Shown: positions 35,951 through 50,050 of the stretch, piece by piece
Layout: each line of letters begins with the position of its first letter
Numbering within the stretch: position 1 is the stretch's first letter
Assembly (NCBI GenBank): GCA_037975125.1
Contig: CM075851.1
Coordinates: 125,562,634-125,626,633 of the forward strand
Length of the DNA: 64,000 bases
Reading direction: 5' to 3'
From: Latrodectus hesperus
Taxonomy: Eukaryota; Arthropoda; Arachnida; Araneae; Theridiidae
Program-made: the position numbers and the translations under genes
The notes under the pieces: model-generated
The model's database searches: none
Told to the model about the DNA's origin: nothing
Seen by the model: the letters and a program-made list of their open reading frames with translations, nothing else

Positions 35951-37174
35951 GGTACTAGTATGATATCCCTCTCCATTGGCGATCATTGTGACTTTTTTCG
36001 TTGCCAAATGGCGACGCAAGCCAGAACGGGGACCATTTGGCATAAATAAACGGCGGGAGTTCCAACCGATTTCAAATTGCTAAAATAGAAAAACAGAAAT
36101 AACAATCATATTAAAAACTTTAAGCATTCAATCGTTTAAATTCAATGGGTGCCAATCGGGGTAAGATACCATGGTTTTCCCCGATTTCGAATTACTATAG
36201 TCCTAACACTAAATAAGAAAACAATAATAACAACCATGTAAATAAAGGGGGTTGTCTCCTCGATTTCAAACTGCTACGCCTAACGGTATATAAGAAAACA
36301 GTGATCGTATTAAGAATTGATTAAAGATTTTATTTAAAATTATTTCAGAATTAAAATTAAGGAAATAAAGTAGCAAAAATAATTACATTTAATAACACCT
36401 GGTTAAAAATAAATAAAGTAATGGATTTTAGTGATTTAACATAGAATGTTACAAATCATTGCTACATAAAAGTAAACAAATCTAGAATAATTAAAAAAAA
36501 ATAGAACGATTCTATAATTCCTTTTTTATTACAGGAAATTTAAATTCTTAACATACAATTCTAGGAATTCTCTCTTTGTCAGCAGAAAATAATTAAAATA
36601 AAATTTTTACCTTCATTTTTCGTCCGGCGCTCTACATGCACAGCAAAATCCAAAAGGAATATAAAAGTCAGAGTTTAATTTCTGGCACGATATCCACAGC
36701 GAAATACAAAAGGAATATAAAAGACAGTATTGAAATTCCGGCACTATATCCACAGCAAAATAAAAAATGTGAATTAAAAGACAATATTTATATTCCGAGC
36801 TACGTACCAAGTAAAATAAAAAATAAGTATGAAAAAACAGGATTTATATAAATTTCCGCGCTTTACATTCGATAAAAAAATCGAACAATAAGACAGTGGC
36901 ATGCAAATTGAAAATAGCGAAAAATTCACATTGTGCTAAAAAGTAAAACTAAACTTGAAGTGAAACTATAATGTTGTTGCCACTGAAAAAAAGTTTATAT
37001 AAGACGTAAAAATGATGTAAAACACCAGAAAAACGAAAAATCTGAAAAGTAGCAAAAACTGAATTTGGCAACACTATAATAAAAACAAAAACTCAAATTG
37101 GCAACACTACAATCAAAACAAAGAGCGCTAGATTTGGCGTGAAATCACTTAGAAGGGGATATCATACTTACACC
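35951..37174 (+). mobile_element. TIR element copy A (1.2 kb)
   Basis: The left end is GGTACTAGTATGATATCCC and the right end, inverted, GGTGTAAGTATGATATCCCC. The whole unit recurs in inverse orientation at 45732-47228, so the boundaries are supported by comparison. Inside are subterminal GTTGCCA/TTGGCAAC words, a four-unit tandem repeat (36640-36870) and no transposase. Its own flanking 8-mers do not match, unlike copy B. Class unknown; 8-bp duplication and GG ends (from copy B) would fit Merlin, MULE or P types. Confidence 0.72.
36640..36870. repeat. Four ~57-bp tandem units in copy A
   Basis: Each unit starts CACAGCAAAAT or a close variant (CACAGCGAAAT, CAAGTAAAAT), continues AAAAGGAATATAAAAG and ends with TTCCGGC.CTATATC-like sequence. 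The same units are present, inverted, in copy B at about 46050-46310. Confidence 0.8.
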
Positions 37175-37981
37175 AATTTCATTTCATAACATTTATTATT
37201 CAGGTCGTCAGTTTATTCAGGTTATAACTAACTCAGCACAAATAAATATCTGATTTCTGACTGTCACTTTCGATTTCAGAAATTTGCTTCGTAACTGAAG
37301 AACTTAAAAAACCTCTCACGCTTTCACTTTAATTTATTCAAATCTTCTTGAGCCATTACGTTAGTAAGGGTCAATATAAATTATTCTTATATATAATAAT
37401 CAATTATTTTAACTAATTAAAAGCTGTTTTCATTTTCGGTTTTCCATCTTACAAGGTATTCGTTATTTCAAAAATGTAAATAACAGTAAACGTTTAGGAG
37501 TCAATAAAAGTATTTTTGTGGCAGCACCTGTTCTGGAGCTAAGTGTCAATTTTATCGTTAACAGTTGCAAAAGAAATCTATCATAACAGAAGTTTTACCT
37601 TTTATATATATCAAAGAACTCCATGATTTTTGTCGTTGACTATATTAACAATACATAAATCATTTCAATTCTCAATAAGAATTGGAGTCTTGTTGTTAGG
37701 TTTAACACACTTTTAACTTAAAATTAACTTTCAGCAAACACATAATTACTTAAAATAAATAGCACACTACGTTAAAAAAACGAAACGAAACAGACATCTA
37801 ATATAAACATACATCAAGCCCTGGGTGTGGTACAGAATCCACTGATGTTTCTTTGGGAGTAGCGTTACAGTCGCGCAACAGTTGGGAATTCGTGTCAATG
37901 GTCATTTCTTCTTTGATGTTCATTTTGATTTCGTATAGGTACTACGGTCGAGGACAATTATAAACAAATGTTTCATTCACT
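37175..37981. other. No gene seen
   Basis: No recognisable frame or repeat. Confidence 0.5.
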
Positions 37982-38430
37982 TCATGGTGCACCTCTACAA
38001 ACATCCAGTATGAAGGTATCATTCTGCCAGCAATATTTTGGCGCCGTTTGAGCATAACTTTCGTTTATTCCCACAATGGATCTGACGCCAAGATTTTCCT
38101 CTTTTGTGCTGTTTATATTTTTAAAGAAACAATTTTTACATTCCATTAACGTTCTGTAAACCATTCCTAGTTGCTTTTAGCATGGAAGTTAGCATGTATT
38201 ATTTCTTTATACCAACAATATGTAAAACATGAAGATGCTGTGAATGCTTTTCTATATCCTTCTAATTATGTTCTAAAAGCATTCTAGCAATTTTTTGATG
38301 TGTAAGAGAGAATGAATCCAAAGAATACAATCTTGATTTTGTTTGGTTGAGAGTATGAAAGTTAGAGTTCTCAATTTTCCAATAGTATGCAATATTATTC
38401 GAAGTCAAGAATTGTTTTCGATTGATTTAT
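37982..38430 (-). pseudogene. Possible MATH-domain relic
   Basis: On the minus strand at about 38415-38350 one frame reads TSNNIAYYWKIENSNF, close to the opening of spider MATH domains (F-WKIEN). About 400 bp further, 38040-38000 gives CWQNDTFILDVC, similar to the closing DTLTIRC strand. The spacing suits one MATH domain (~130 residues), but the stretch between is out of frame and barely recognisable. Tentative. Confidence 0.38.
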
Positions 38431-39318
38431 ATCGTGGTGTGCTTTAAGAATCAATTCAGATCAAAAATAAAGTCCATAGTGTTTTCAATTTAAACTTCAA
38501 AACGAATAGATGTGACTATCTAATAAATTATTGCTTTATCAAATTTCGTCTAAGCATTGCAATGTTCAGAATAACGAAATTTATCATTGGAGATGAAACA
38601 TTGGGTGATTAATCGTTGTAGTGCTGTTAATGCAAACGCTTATATATTATTTTTTAAATTAATTTTTAGCCAGACAATCGAGCTCTATAACTTATAGTCC
38701 CTGTGATTTAAAGATTAGACTTGTATGTGGACAATAGGACAATTTCACTCTACTTACTGTAGCAAATTATATTCTAAATTATCACACAAATCCAAAGTTC
38801 TTGATATCTATCTATTTTACTTCATTTTCATATACTATGATGATGAGTGATCACTCACAGTTCATCATAAACGTGTTATCATCGTGTGTTACATCATAAA
38901 GTTTTGTGAAATTGTTTACTTGCTTTTAAAAGTTATACGAAAATAAGTGAATGGAGTTTGCAAAATATTTACATAAGCTTCCAAAACCGGTAAATAAGTG
39001 GAGAAATTTGTTCAGAGAGATTGAAAAAAATTGGCAAAAAGTAAAAAAAAAAAAAGACAATGAAATTGAATTACACAGTTTGCTAAAGTATATTTATTAA
39101 CCTACAATGTTTCTAAAACCTATAAAAAATTTTAAATAGATTTTAATTAAATAAAAAAGTTTAAGCATTCCTTTAAACATTCTGTATATTTTAATTATTT
39201 GTAGTTCGCATTTTGTGTAGCATGAGTGATTTTTAGGATTTTTATATCCAATAAGAAAATTAACGAAATCATTAATTTACGATCTATAAAGTAAGATTTA
39301 AGCATAAGTAGTTTCTTT
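38431..39318. other. No gene seen
   Basis: AT-rich; nothing recognised. Confidence 0.5.
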
Positions 39319-39480
39319 TTGATTTCTTTGGATATCATACTGAACGTGTTTTTTTTATTACAAACTACAAATATTAATGCACCATGTGCAGCTGTGGAAA
39401 CTTTGTTAAATTTCAGTCCTAGTGGATTACTTTTAACGAAATTTAGCATTAACAAACTTAAAACAAAATTAATTGGAAAG
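39319..39480 (+). pseudogene. hAT dimerisation-domain relic
   Basis: The open frame reads NINAPCAAVETLLNFSPSGL followed by LTKFSINKLKTKLI. This resembles the C-terminal hAT motif (PSSAAVERLFSxGGLxLxxKRNRLSDxxFExL). No other transposase domains are in reach. It lies 460 bp before the hAT MITE at 39938 but shows no link to it. Confidence 0.42.
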
Positions 39481-39683
39481 AAACAAAAAAATTTTTGCAT
39501 GCTTTCATTGTTCTCTTTTGTAATAAATAAGTATACCGTGTTAGTATATGTATTAATTTTGACAATTTTTAGTTTCTTTTTGTATAGAAGTTTTAAAATT
39601 ACATTCACTCTTTTCCGATTATTAGAATATTAAAATAATTATTTTAAATCCTCAAAAATCGGAAAAGAATGTTAACATCATTT

Positions 39684-39880
39684 TATTGGGTCGGCAAGAG
39701 AGTAATTTCGGTTTGCACTAGTAGATAGCGTTATGTTCAATGCTAGAATTTTTTCGTTTTGAGATTTGATAGTCGATACCTTTAGGTTATTATAGAAACA
39801 AAAATTCCTTATAACTTTGCTTAAAACTGTCAGTTTTCGATTAGTTTTAACGTGGAATGCAAAAATAAGCATTTTCGACA
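39684..39880 (+). mobile_element. mariner 5'-end fragment
   Basis: TTATTGGGTCGGCAAGAGAG followed by TAATTTCGGTTTGCACTAGT resembles the 5' terminal repeat and leader of a mariner subfamily (TTGGGTCGGCAAxAAAGTAATTTCGG type, from memory). The transposase and right end are missing. Confidence 0.5.
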
Positions 39881-39937
39881 CATTTTATTTCTGCTTATAA
39901 AACGAAGTAACATTTTACAGTAATTATGTGTTTAAAT

Positions 39938-40703
39938 CATAGAGGTTCCCAAAGTGGTCCAGGTGGACCCCCAGGGGTCCATAGGAGACCACACGGGGTC
40001 CACGTAGACGTGAAATGAAAACAGGGGTTCACAAGTTGTGAGTGTGGATCCACGAAACATTTTCTGGTTTTCAAAATAAAGAACAAAAATTTTGGCTTGG
40101 ATTTACCTATCAACATCATTTACTAGGTAGGTATTCAAAAATATTCGAGACTCAGTTCAAGCACAGAATTGAATAGCACAATAGATGTGGTGTACTAGTG
40201 TACACCACATGTCGAGACTTGCAAAATGCCACCCGTGCGCTCGCTCGTCCGGGATGCTTGTTTAGACCTGCAAAGGGATGAAATGCGACTCCAAGAACAA
40301 AACGTTACTCATTTGTTTCCGGGATTTTAAACATAAAAGCGTGACTGTGAGTGAAGCGATGTCAGTGCTTGCAGTGCCGGAAAAAATAAGTATCTGCCTA
40401 TTTGTTATGTGCATATTTTTATTGTATATTGTAATTTTTATCAATCATATTATATTTGTTTTACTATTTGAGTGTAGTAGGTAGTTATGTAGTAAAAATT
40501 ATATAAATACTAGAGATTATTCTAAACTTCTATAAAAAAAGAACAAAAAGCCAAGGAAGATTAAACTTTAGGTACCTAGGTACTTTTTTGTTTAAGTAGT
40601 TTTTGTTAGTACCTAGGTACTTTTTGTTAGCAGCAGGGGGTCTACCGAAAATAGTAAAACTTTGAAAGTGGTCCACGAGAAAAAAAAAGTTTTTGAACCT
40701 ATG
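39938..40703. mobile_element. hAT MITE, copy 1
   Basis: The ends are CATAGAGGTTCCCAAAG and, inverted, CATAGGTTCAAAAAC. The perfect 8-bp duplication GTTTAAAT is at 39930-39937 and 40704-40711. The interior is nearly the same as 57543-58328, including the palindrome GTGGTGTACTAGTGTACACCAC minus its outer bases at about 40186-40209 and GTACCTAGGTAC boxes near 40572 and 40610. The 60-68 residue frames within are not conserved in length between copies. Non-autonomous, probably recent. Confidence 0.9.
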
Positions 40704-40711
40704 GTTTAAAT

Positions 40712-41200
40712 AAATTGAACTTTTCTGAAATTTTCCACCAACATAGGTTTATTTTATCCTCTTTCATCTTATTATCGAATCTTTCTAAGACTGAATGATC
40801 ACTTTACTCATTTAAGTAGCCGATTCCAATTTTTCAATCATTGAGTGTTTAGCTTACATCGATTATTTTGGCAATGTTATTTTACCTATAAATATTTCAT
40901 ATCATAAATAGAATTTTAAAAGCGCAATTTTCAACTTTGTAATTTTATTTCAAATATTGCACAAACATTATATACTTTATGAAAATCTGTGTATTAAATC
41001 TTGTATTAAGAAATACGCGAAAAATTATTATATTTAAATGTCTGGAAAACAACGAAGTACCCGCACCGATAGTCGCGTATGTAGATAACAAAACGTAAAA
41101 TCAGTAATGTCTAGGATATAGCCCGGAACCTAGACCCTGCAGGACGATCACCACTTGGCAACTACTAGATTGTATACAAGTGGATTGCTGAATTGCGCCA
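40712..41200. other. No gene seen
   Basis: Unrecognised AT-rich DNA. Confidence 0.45.
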
Positions 41201-41560
41201 CTAATTAGCAGGTATATATGTGCTTTGTTGTCTAAGAATTCGATTATAATAATTGTTTGCTTTAATTTGCCTCCCTAAATGAACCATAAATTTAAATTTA
41301 AAGGAAATACTGTTTTCTGTGCCCATGATTATAATTTCAAATAATGAAAAAAATTCTGTTAATATTTTCTCGGATTTTGCAGTAGAACCACAATTTCCCC
41401 AGTAGAAATTTCCAGGTTCGATACTAACTGTTATCCACGATGATAAGTTTCCATTACCAATATACAGCTTATGAATACTATATACAGTGTATGAATAATA
41501 ATCTTCTATCAGTATATAGCATATCCAATATATTTTATTAATCGAATCCACACATGCCGT
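41201..41560 (-). other. Unassigned open frame, 116+ codons
   Basis: An open frame without an ATG near its start (it opens after a stop at about 41572) runs to 41201. It contains SSWITVSIEPGNFYWGNCG and SISFKFKFMVHLGRQIKAN. Composition is less biased than the chance frames around it. A weak likeness to MATH strands (SWIxxxLE, ISxxFxFxxHxG) is possible. It could be an exon, a relic or chance. Confidence 0.25.
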
Positions 41561-43017
41561 ATTTTTCTATACTGCCCGAAGATTTCTTCAAGATTTAACA
41601 CCTAAGTGAACTAGAATGGAATTTATATAAAGGTTACATCTATGGCTAATTTAAATTTTAATTCTGGTTTCATTTCGAAAATTTTATTGCAACATTTACA
41701 GTTAATTTAAAACCACCCTGAACGCTAATTTGAAGGAACAGTAAAGTTTACTTATATGTCACGATGCATTGTTATGCAGCAGATTGCTTTTAGAATATTG
41801 GTGTGTGGTACTTTTCCAATTCTAAAGTTTCTATCTATAGATCATTCAGAGCCAGACTAACGATTCTTTCAGGAAGAACGAAAAAAAAAAATAAATAAAT
41901 AAAAAGTTGTTATCAAATAACATTTTTTATTACATAATAGACGATCATAAAATAACGAGCTGTTCTCGAATAATTCTTCGTTACTAAATAACCAGAATGA
42001 GCTGTTGTCAAACAACATTTCATTCTTGAATAACAGTCGGTTCTTTGAATTCCGAACTAATTTCTGACAACTCTTTGTACCCACATAACTGTTCCAGGCA
42101 ACGTACTGTTACTAACGCTTAAAATTAATAGTCAACTATAGAAATAAACCGCCAAGTCTGTATACCAGCTCTGAGTAATTTAAGGATATATTATTAAATA
42201 ACATCATATTTAAAGTAACATGTTATTTTAAAATAACAATAATTGTTAACTGTTATAAATGTTACTTAATAACTGTTATAAAATAACAGTTACATTAAAC
42301 TGGTTATTTTTAATGAAAGGAGAGATGCAAAAATCTTGGAATCTTCCTACCTCTATAGGTTGGTTATTTGCCACTTCCTAAGCACTTGAAGCAGCATTGG
42401 TTGTCAGCACGTAAGTGAAAATGTGAGACACTGTGATAAACAGCTGTAATTTAAGTAATGAAGAATTAGACAGTGTATTTTTTAAAATATTTTTTTGGTA
42501 ATCAAGTAAGGAAACTGAAGTATTTTTGCATTTTATTTTCGAATAAAATGTCTTTATCTATATAAGTCATTTCAATATATGTAAGAATAAAATTTAATTA
42601 TATATTGAATATATATTTTTACTTGCATCAATTTATATTTTTCAGTTTGTACATTATGCTAACATTAACACATTTAATTAATTTATTCAAATGTATTACT
42701 AAAAATATTGTGAAACACACAACAGCAAACGAAAAAAACACTAATAATATTGTTTATTAATTGGTAATTTTGCAACAATTATACTATTCGTAATGATACC
42801 ACTCTGGCATTGATGCTGCATTCCACTTCTTATACAAATTAGATTTTCTGGAAAAAAGAAGAAAACATTTCATTACATATCATTACTATATATTAAGTAA
42901 TCTAATTTTTCTAATAATTACAAAATATAAATATATGTACATAAATATTTTTTAACATTGTGAAAAATATTTTCAAGGCATCATTTTTGTGGTTATCATT
43001 TCTTTACATTTTTGTTT

Positions 43018-43054
<37 letters not shown>

Positions 43055-43199
43055 TAGAAACTTCTTTCCATCTTTCGAATAAGACAATATGCAAGTTTTT
43101 CTTATTAATAATATAATTTCCATTATTATTAATGACTTCTTGGTGCGAGGGCAATTTGTATACACCATACAATTTGTATACACCATTTAAAAAAAAGTT
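41561..43199. other. No gene; TAAC-rich patch and short (TA)n
   Basis: Between 41910 and 42310 the words GTTATT/AATAAC recur many times, including AACTGTTATAAAATAACAGTT near 42268. This could be the subterminal region of an unrecognised transposon. A (TA)n tract lies at 43021-43049. Confidence 0.4.
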
Positions 43200-43850
43200 T
43201 CATTTTCTCATGCCGATTTTCTTCATTTTTTAAATTTTTTTGCCCTTTTGAATATTTTGTAAGCAAACACAAATGATACTTGGACGGTGATAAGTCCGGA
43301 GAATATGGTGTATGTGACAGAATTTCTCAACCTAGTCCTGAAATGTTTTGATGAACTCTTTTCCTGGCCTCTTTCTTGGACTATAATTTTTTTGGAACAT
43401 TGCCGGCCTCTTTTCTTGGACACTTACCTTTAAATTATATAGTTGCTGACGATACGTTTCAGTAATTGAGATTTTCATTGAATTTTTAATACTCAAAACG
43501 TATTGGTCTTCAAATATCCCACCATGTACCCAACATTCTTTTATTCAGAGTCAGATTTGTTTAAGAGTTGTAGTACTAGGCTTACCGCACAATTTTTACC
43601 TACGAAAACATCAGATTTTCATTGTGATATTTTTGTAGGTAATCCCATTTTCATCCCCAATTATCATCCGGTTCAAGAACGGCTGGATTCTGTTTCGAAT
43701 AAGCAGAGATGTGCATATCATGGCTTGATCGTCAAAATTCTTCCGACTTAATTCATGTGGCAGCCATTTTGAATATTTCCACACCAATCTTTTCTTCCTA
43801 ATATCGCCCGGTTTGTTGAGTTGAATTAAGCATTTTGCGATCTCCAATGT
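43200..43850 (-). pseudogene. mariner transposase relic
   Basis: From 43800 the minus strand gives VWKYSKWLPHELSRKNFDDQ, RNRIQPFLNRMIIGDENGIT and YKNITMK. These correspond to the WVPHEL...R..WDSLL..N...PFL.RMVTGDEKW stretch around the first catalytic Asp (here DEN). After shifts, 43330-43260 gives ILSHTPYSPDLSPSKYHL, the third-Asp motif. The N-terminus is largely lost and the second Asp motif (HxDNARPH) is unrecognisable. Inactive. Confidence 0.8.
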
Positions 43851-43927
43851 TGACAGAAAAAAAAATCTTGTTCGAACATGGCATAAACAATATCGTCAAA
43901 GATTGATGGACAGAACTTTCAGGTAGA

Positions 43928-45595
<1,668 letters not shown>

Positions 45596-45731
45596 TAGTT
45601 AACTATTACATATAATCACATAAAAGCAGCGTTTTTATTTTTGATAACTGTATTTGTAAAATTCAGCGATATTAAAACGTGTCCCGAAGGAAAGGGTATT
45701 ATATTATAATTCAAACACAGGCAATTATTTT

Positions 45732-46056
45732 GGTGTAAGTATGATATTCCCTTCTAAATAATTTCTCCTAAATCTAGCACCCTTCTTTGAGTGTAGTGTT
45801 GTCAATTTGAGTTTTTATTATAGAGTTGCCAAATTCAGTTTTTGCTAATTTTCAGATTTTTTAGTTGCCAAATTTCGTTTTTCTGGTGTTTTACATCATT
45901 TTTACGTTATATATGTGTTCCTTTTCAGTGGCAACAGCATTTTTAGTTTCATTTCAAGTTTAGTTTTACTTTTAAGCACAATATGAATTTTGCGCCATTT
46001 TCAATTTGCATGTCTCTGTCTTAGTTGTTTGTTTTTTATCGGATGTAAAGCGCGCC

Positions 46057-46099
<43 letters not shown>

Positions 46100-47228
46100 T
46101 TTTCATATTAATTTTTTATTTCACTTCGGATGTAACGCGGATTATATAAATATTGTCTTTTATATTCACATTTTTTATTTCACTATTGACATTGTGCCGG
46201 AATTTCAATACTGTCTTTTATATTCGTTTTATATTTCACTATGGATATCGAGCCAGAAATTAAACTTTGACTTTAATATGCATTTTGGATTTTGCTGTGG
46301 ATAAGTGCGCCGGAGAAAAAATGAAGATAAGAATTTTACTTGAATTGTTTTCTACATTCATAGAGAGGAATCCTAGAATTGTATGTTAAGTATTTAAATT
46401 TCCAATAATAAACGAAATTATAGAATAGTTGTATTTGTTTGTGTTATTCCAGATTTTATACTTTTATGTAGCGTGTTGGAAATCTTGGCGATCATCAAGA
46501 AAGTAATGTAACCCTCTTTGCCAATTGGGCATTTGATGACGTCATGTTACGATCCCATACTCCCACGCGAAAAAATGAAAATAGAATACTTTTATGCTTT
46601 GAGCCGTAGGGAATGCTTATGCGTGCGCAGCGAAATAATTATCTTGTTAATATATATATGTCCTCCTATAATGATTTTTAATAATAAATAGATATTAGAG
46701 AATGTTTCTTTGATTATGTGTCTAAATGGAATGTCTCCCGAAAAAGAATCCCGGGACGAATTAAGGTAAGAGTAAAATTTCGCTTACCACTTTGAATTCT
46801 TTTGGTAATTGTATTGTTACCGAAATTTTTTTTCTCTCAAATAATGATTTGTAACATTCTATCTTAAATCACTGAAATTTATTATTTTATTTATTTTTAA
46901 CTAGATGTTTTTAAATGTAATTATTTTTGCTTCTTTATTTCCTTTAATATTAATTCTAAAATATTTTTAAATAGAGTCTTTAATCAATTCTTATTACGAT
47001 TACTGTTTTTTCTTATATACCGTTAAGCTTAGCAATTTGAAATCGGGAAGGGGAACTCTGCTGTATTTACATGGTTGTTTTTATTGTTTTTTTATGAAGT
47101 GTTAGGTTTAGTAATCCGAAATCGGAGGCCGATTGGTGCCCATTCTGGGTTGCGACACTTTTCATCGCCACTTGGCAACGAAAAAAGTTGCAACGATCGC
47201 CATTAGAGGGGTATATCATACTAGATCC
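45732..47228 (-). mobile_element. TIR element copy B (1.5 kb)
   Basis: Inverse-orientation relative of 35951-37174. The ends are GGTGTAAGTATGATATTCCC and, inverted, GGATCTAGTATGATATACCC. The perfect 8-bp repeat ATTATTTT flanks it at 45724-45731 and 47229-47236. It contains the same four tandem units (about 46050-46310), a (TA)n tract (46060-46096) absent from copy A, and an extra ~365-bp block (about 46472-46845) with no counterpart in copy A. No transposase gene. Confidence 0.85.
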
Positions 47229-47334
47229 ATTATTTTATGCTCATTTATTTTTGGGTGCTGTATAAGGAATTTCAATACTTTTCAAGTTTAAGACAGTTTT
47301 TCATAGAACCGACCAAGAACTACATCTCCAAAGA

Positions 47335-47466
47335 ATGAAGGAGAGATTTGAAATTATATATACGTTTTGGAGAGATATTGAAAATTTCAGTATCGCAGAA
47401 TTGATAATAAACGCACTTTCAGTTCAAGTTCATATCATCGACCATAGTTTGGAAGTTCTTTTTTAA
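47335..47466 (+). other. MATH-like short frame
   Basis: A 43-codon frame reads MKERFEIIYTFWRDIENFSI, close to the opening FTFIWKIENFS of MATH domains. It stops soon after, and no continuation is seen in other frames. Possibly a small gene-family relic; chance is not excluded. Confidence 0.3.
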
Positions 47467-48670
47467 TGAATTATTGGTTGAGACTTTGAAGCACACAAAA
47501 ATTGCTCATCATTCAATTGAGGGAATTCTGTACGAATACACAAAAATAGCTAAAACTTTATGATGAGGCATTTCCTTTTTTTAACTGCTTTCCAAATCTC
47601 GTTATCGAATTTAGCTTTTATCTTGATTCAATTTTTACATGGCCAAGAGAGATTTCCTCATTGATTTGTGTAAAAAGTTTGTCAGAATAAAACGAAAAGT
47701 TTAAGAAATATTACTTTTTTCTTTCTGTTTTATCATTTTTTATCCATAGATTTTAAGAGATTTTTAAATTTCTGAGGGTCGAGTTTAAGGGGGAAGAAAG
47801 GAAGAAGGAAAAAAATTACCTATCCCATGTTTAAACATAGTGCTATCATTTATATTAAGAAACAACACTATCATTATAATTATAAATAATGTCGTATTTC
47901 TAGTTGTCTTGTGCATCTAGTTAGTTTTTTTTTTCAGGCAAAATTATTCCTATCCATACATTTTCTTAGTCCATAACTTTTTCAGTGAAGACGAAACATT
48001 TTAATTTATGCTTCTGCAGTAAATATTAATTTTACTCTATGAATCCAGATTTTAAGAGATCTTTTCTAATTGTGTTGTGCAGTATCTTTTTTAAAGAAAA
48101 CTTTACATTAGTCTCTTCTAAATAAGTTTCTTGGTTGATGATTTTCCAGTGGATGTAGTTTGCAAATCGTATACAAACTCATAATACAAATTCATTCAGT
48201 CCTTGGAAGTGAGAAAACACAATCGGGTGCAAATCTTGCTGCCATGATATATTCAAAATTGGAAAAAATACAATTTATAAAATTTATTTTTAGACATATT
48301 AAGGAAAAAAAAACCTATTTTTCACATTTAAAAACATTTCAATCATTGGAAATTCACAAGACGTACAAGTCATTGTAATTTTTCTTTTATTTAAATTTTC
48401 ATCACAGGGTACTAATTTTTAAGCGACAATTCATTTATAAAATATAAAACTTTTGAAAAATAATATACATTCTGATTATTTTTCCACATTAAAGAGGAAA
48501 ACAATAATTTTTAGTTGTACAGAATTATGATGGAAATTCATTTTAGTAAAATTTTTTCCAGGTAAATGCAAATAGGATTTATATCCTGTGTGAATATTTC
48601 AAATATTTTTAAATATTACAATTAAATATAGAAAAATTTATTTAATTTTATTTCAAGTTAAATAAAATTT
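47467..48670. other. No gene seen
   Basis: AT-rich. The 72-residue frame at 48160-48378 has no family likeness. Confidence 0.5.
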
Positions 48671-49100
<430 letters not shown>

Positions 49101-49101
49101 A

Positions 49102-49136
<35 letters not shown>

Positions 49137-49137
49137 A
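49101..49137. repeat. (TCTA)n, continuation of split array
   Basis: About nine TCTA units on the head side of the SINE C copy. Confidence 0.9.
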
Positions 49138-49349
49138 TATAAATTCTTGCGTTTAACAGCTAAATCTCTAGTGGCTATTCATGATGTTTTGGAACCACTT
49201 TAAACCATGTTTTCTGGTGGAATTATATTTCATATTTGGAAAAAGTAATTGTATAGCAATAAACCAAATAAATGCCATTAGAAAGATATCACATGGCAAA
49301 TATTTATGTTAGCAGGAATGTCTTCAGAACTTTCATCACGAGTGGTATT

Positions 49350-49731
49350 TTATTTATGACAATTAGACAAGCCAAGCTCACTAACCGTGGGGCTATACGA
49401 ATTCAAGCCAGAAGTGTGCGTCTTTCGTTTTAACCAGAAAACCGCGAAGGTGAAGGTGGGTCTTAGCTGTAACACTCCTCCGATAGGTAGAACCACCAGA
49501 GGATCCCTTCCTACCATTTTGACTTTGATCTGGAGGAGGAGGAGATTTTCTTCAGATCATTACACCCATGGTATATGTTAACGACTCACCATAGGAATTT
49601 CGATTCCACAGATTTAATGAGCAGGTATACAGAATGTACCATGTGTGTTTTTGGTGGTAATTGTAGTCTAACCCAGTGCTTCCGGACGGTAGGTCGATGC
49701 CCTAACCACTAAACCACTTAGGACCCTAAGG
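49350..49731 (-). mobile_element. SINE family E
   Basis: Minus-strand head: CCTAAGTGGTTTAGTGGTTA, then GGGCATCGACC (A box region) and a degraded B box. The body contains CATGGGTGTAATGATCTGAA, CTCCTCCTCCAGATC, CTATCGGAGGAG and CGCGGTTTTCTGG. The tail is GAGCTTGGCTTGTCTAATTG then TCATAAATAAA, a decayed version of the shared stem-loop tail. SINE A has inserted right at its head. Confidence 0.85.
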
Positions 49732-50039
49732 ATTGAGGTCGCGGTGGCCTGGTGGGTAAGCGAGTCGTTCTCATTATAGGAAGGTAATGAGCTCGATCTT
49801 GGCTTAACCGAAGATCTGCCATGTTCGCTAAAGACGACTGGGACATGTTAAAACTGGGCGTGGTAGCAATGTCCTCCAAATGAAATGGTATCTCTTCGGG
49901 TGGCAGGCCAAGTTTTGGGAGTTTACTGCTTGATCCCTGCTATAAAAATCACTTAGACTCCACAAGACTGCTTCTACCTAAGTGGTAGTACCCAACTCAG
50001 GGCTAGCTAAGGGAAGAATGCTGGTGCAACAACAACAAC
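49732..50039 (+). mobile_element. SINE family A, nearly complete
   Basis: The head GTCGCGGTGGCCTGGTGGGT is followed by GGAAGGTAATGAGCTCGATC. The body includes CACTTAGACTCCACAAGACT and the 3' end is GGTGCAACAACAACAACG. Flanks GGACCCTAAGG (49721-49731) and GGTCCCTAAGG (50040-50050) form an 11-bp target duplication with one change. The tail is AAC-rich like the other families here but lacks their stem-loop. Confidence 0.88.
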
Positions 50040-50050
50040 GGTCCCTAAGG

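Noticed and set aside
36636..36851. 71-codon frame with repeated KYKRNIKDS-like words
   Set aside because: It is the translation of the ~57-bp tandem units of TIR element copy A; no matching frame is conserved in copy B.
34240..37174. Idea that the THAP relic and TIR element copy A are one P element
   Set aside because: They are adjacent (206 bp) and both fit an 8-bp-duplication class, but copy A has its own two ends, as copy B shows, and the THAP gene lies outside them.
39195..39608. 137-codon minus-strand frame
   Set aside because: It overlaps the plus-strand hAT-like relic in antisense and is low-complexity K/F/L-rich without a domain.
40278..40484. 68-codon frame in hAT MITE copy 1 with a relative at 57906-58097
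   Set aside because: The frame is shared only because the MITEs are nearly identical; the two differ by indels and length and show no domain.
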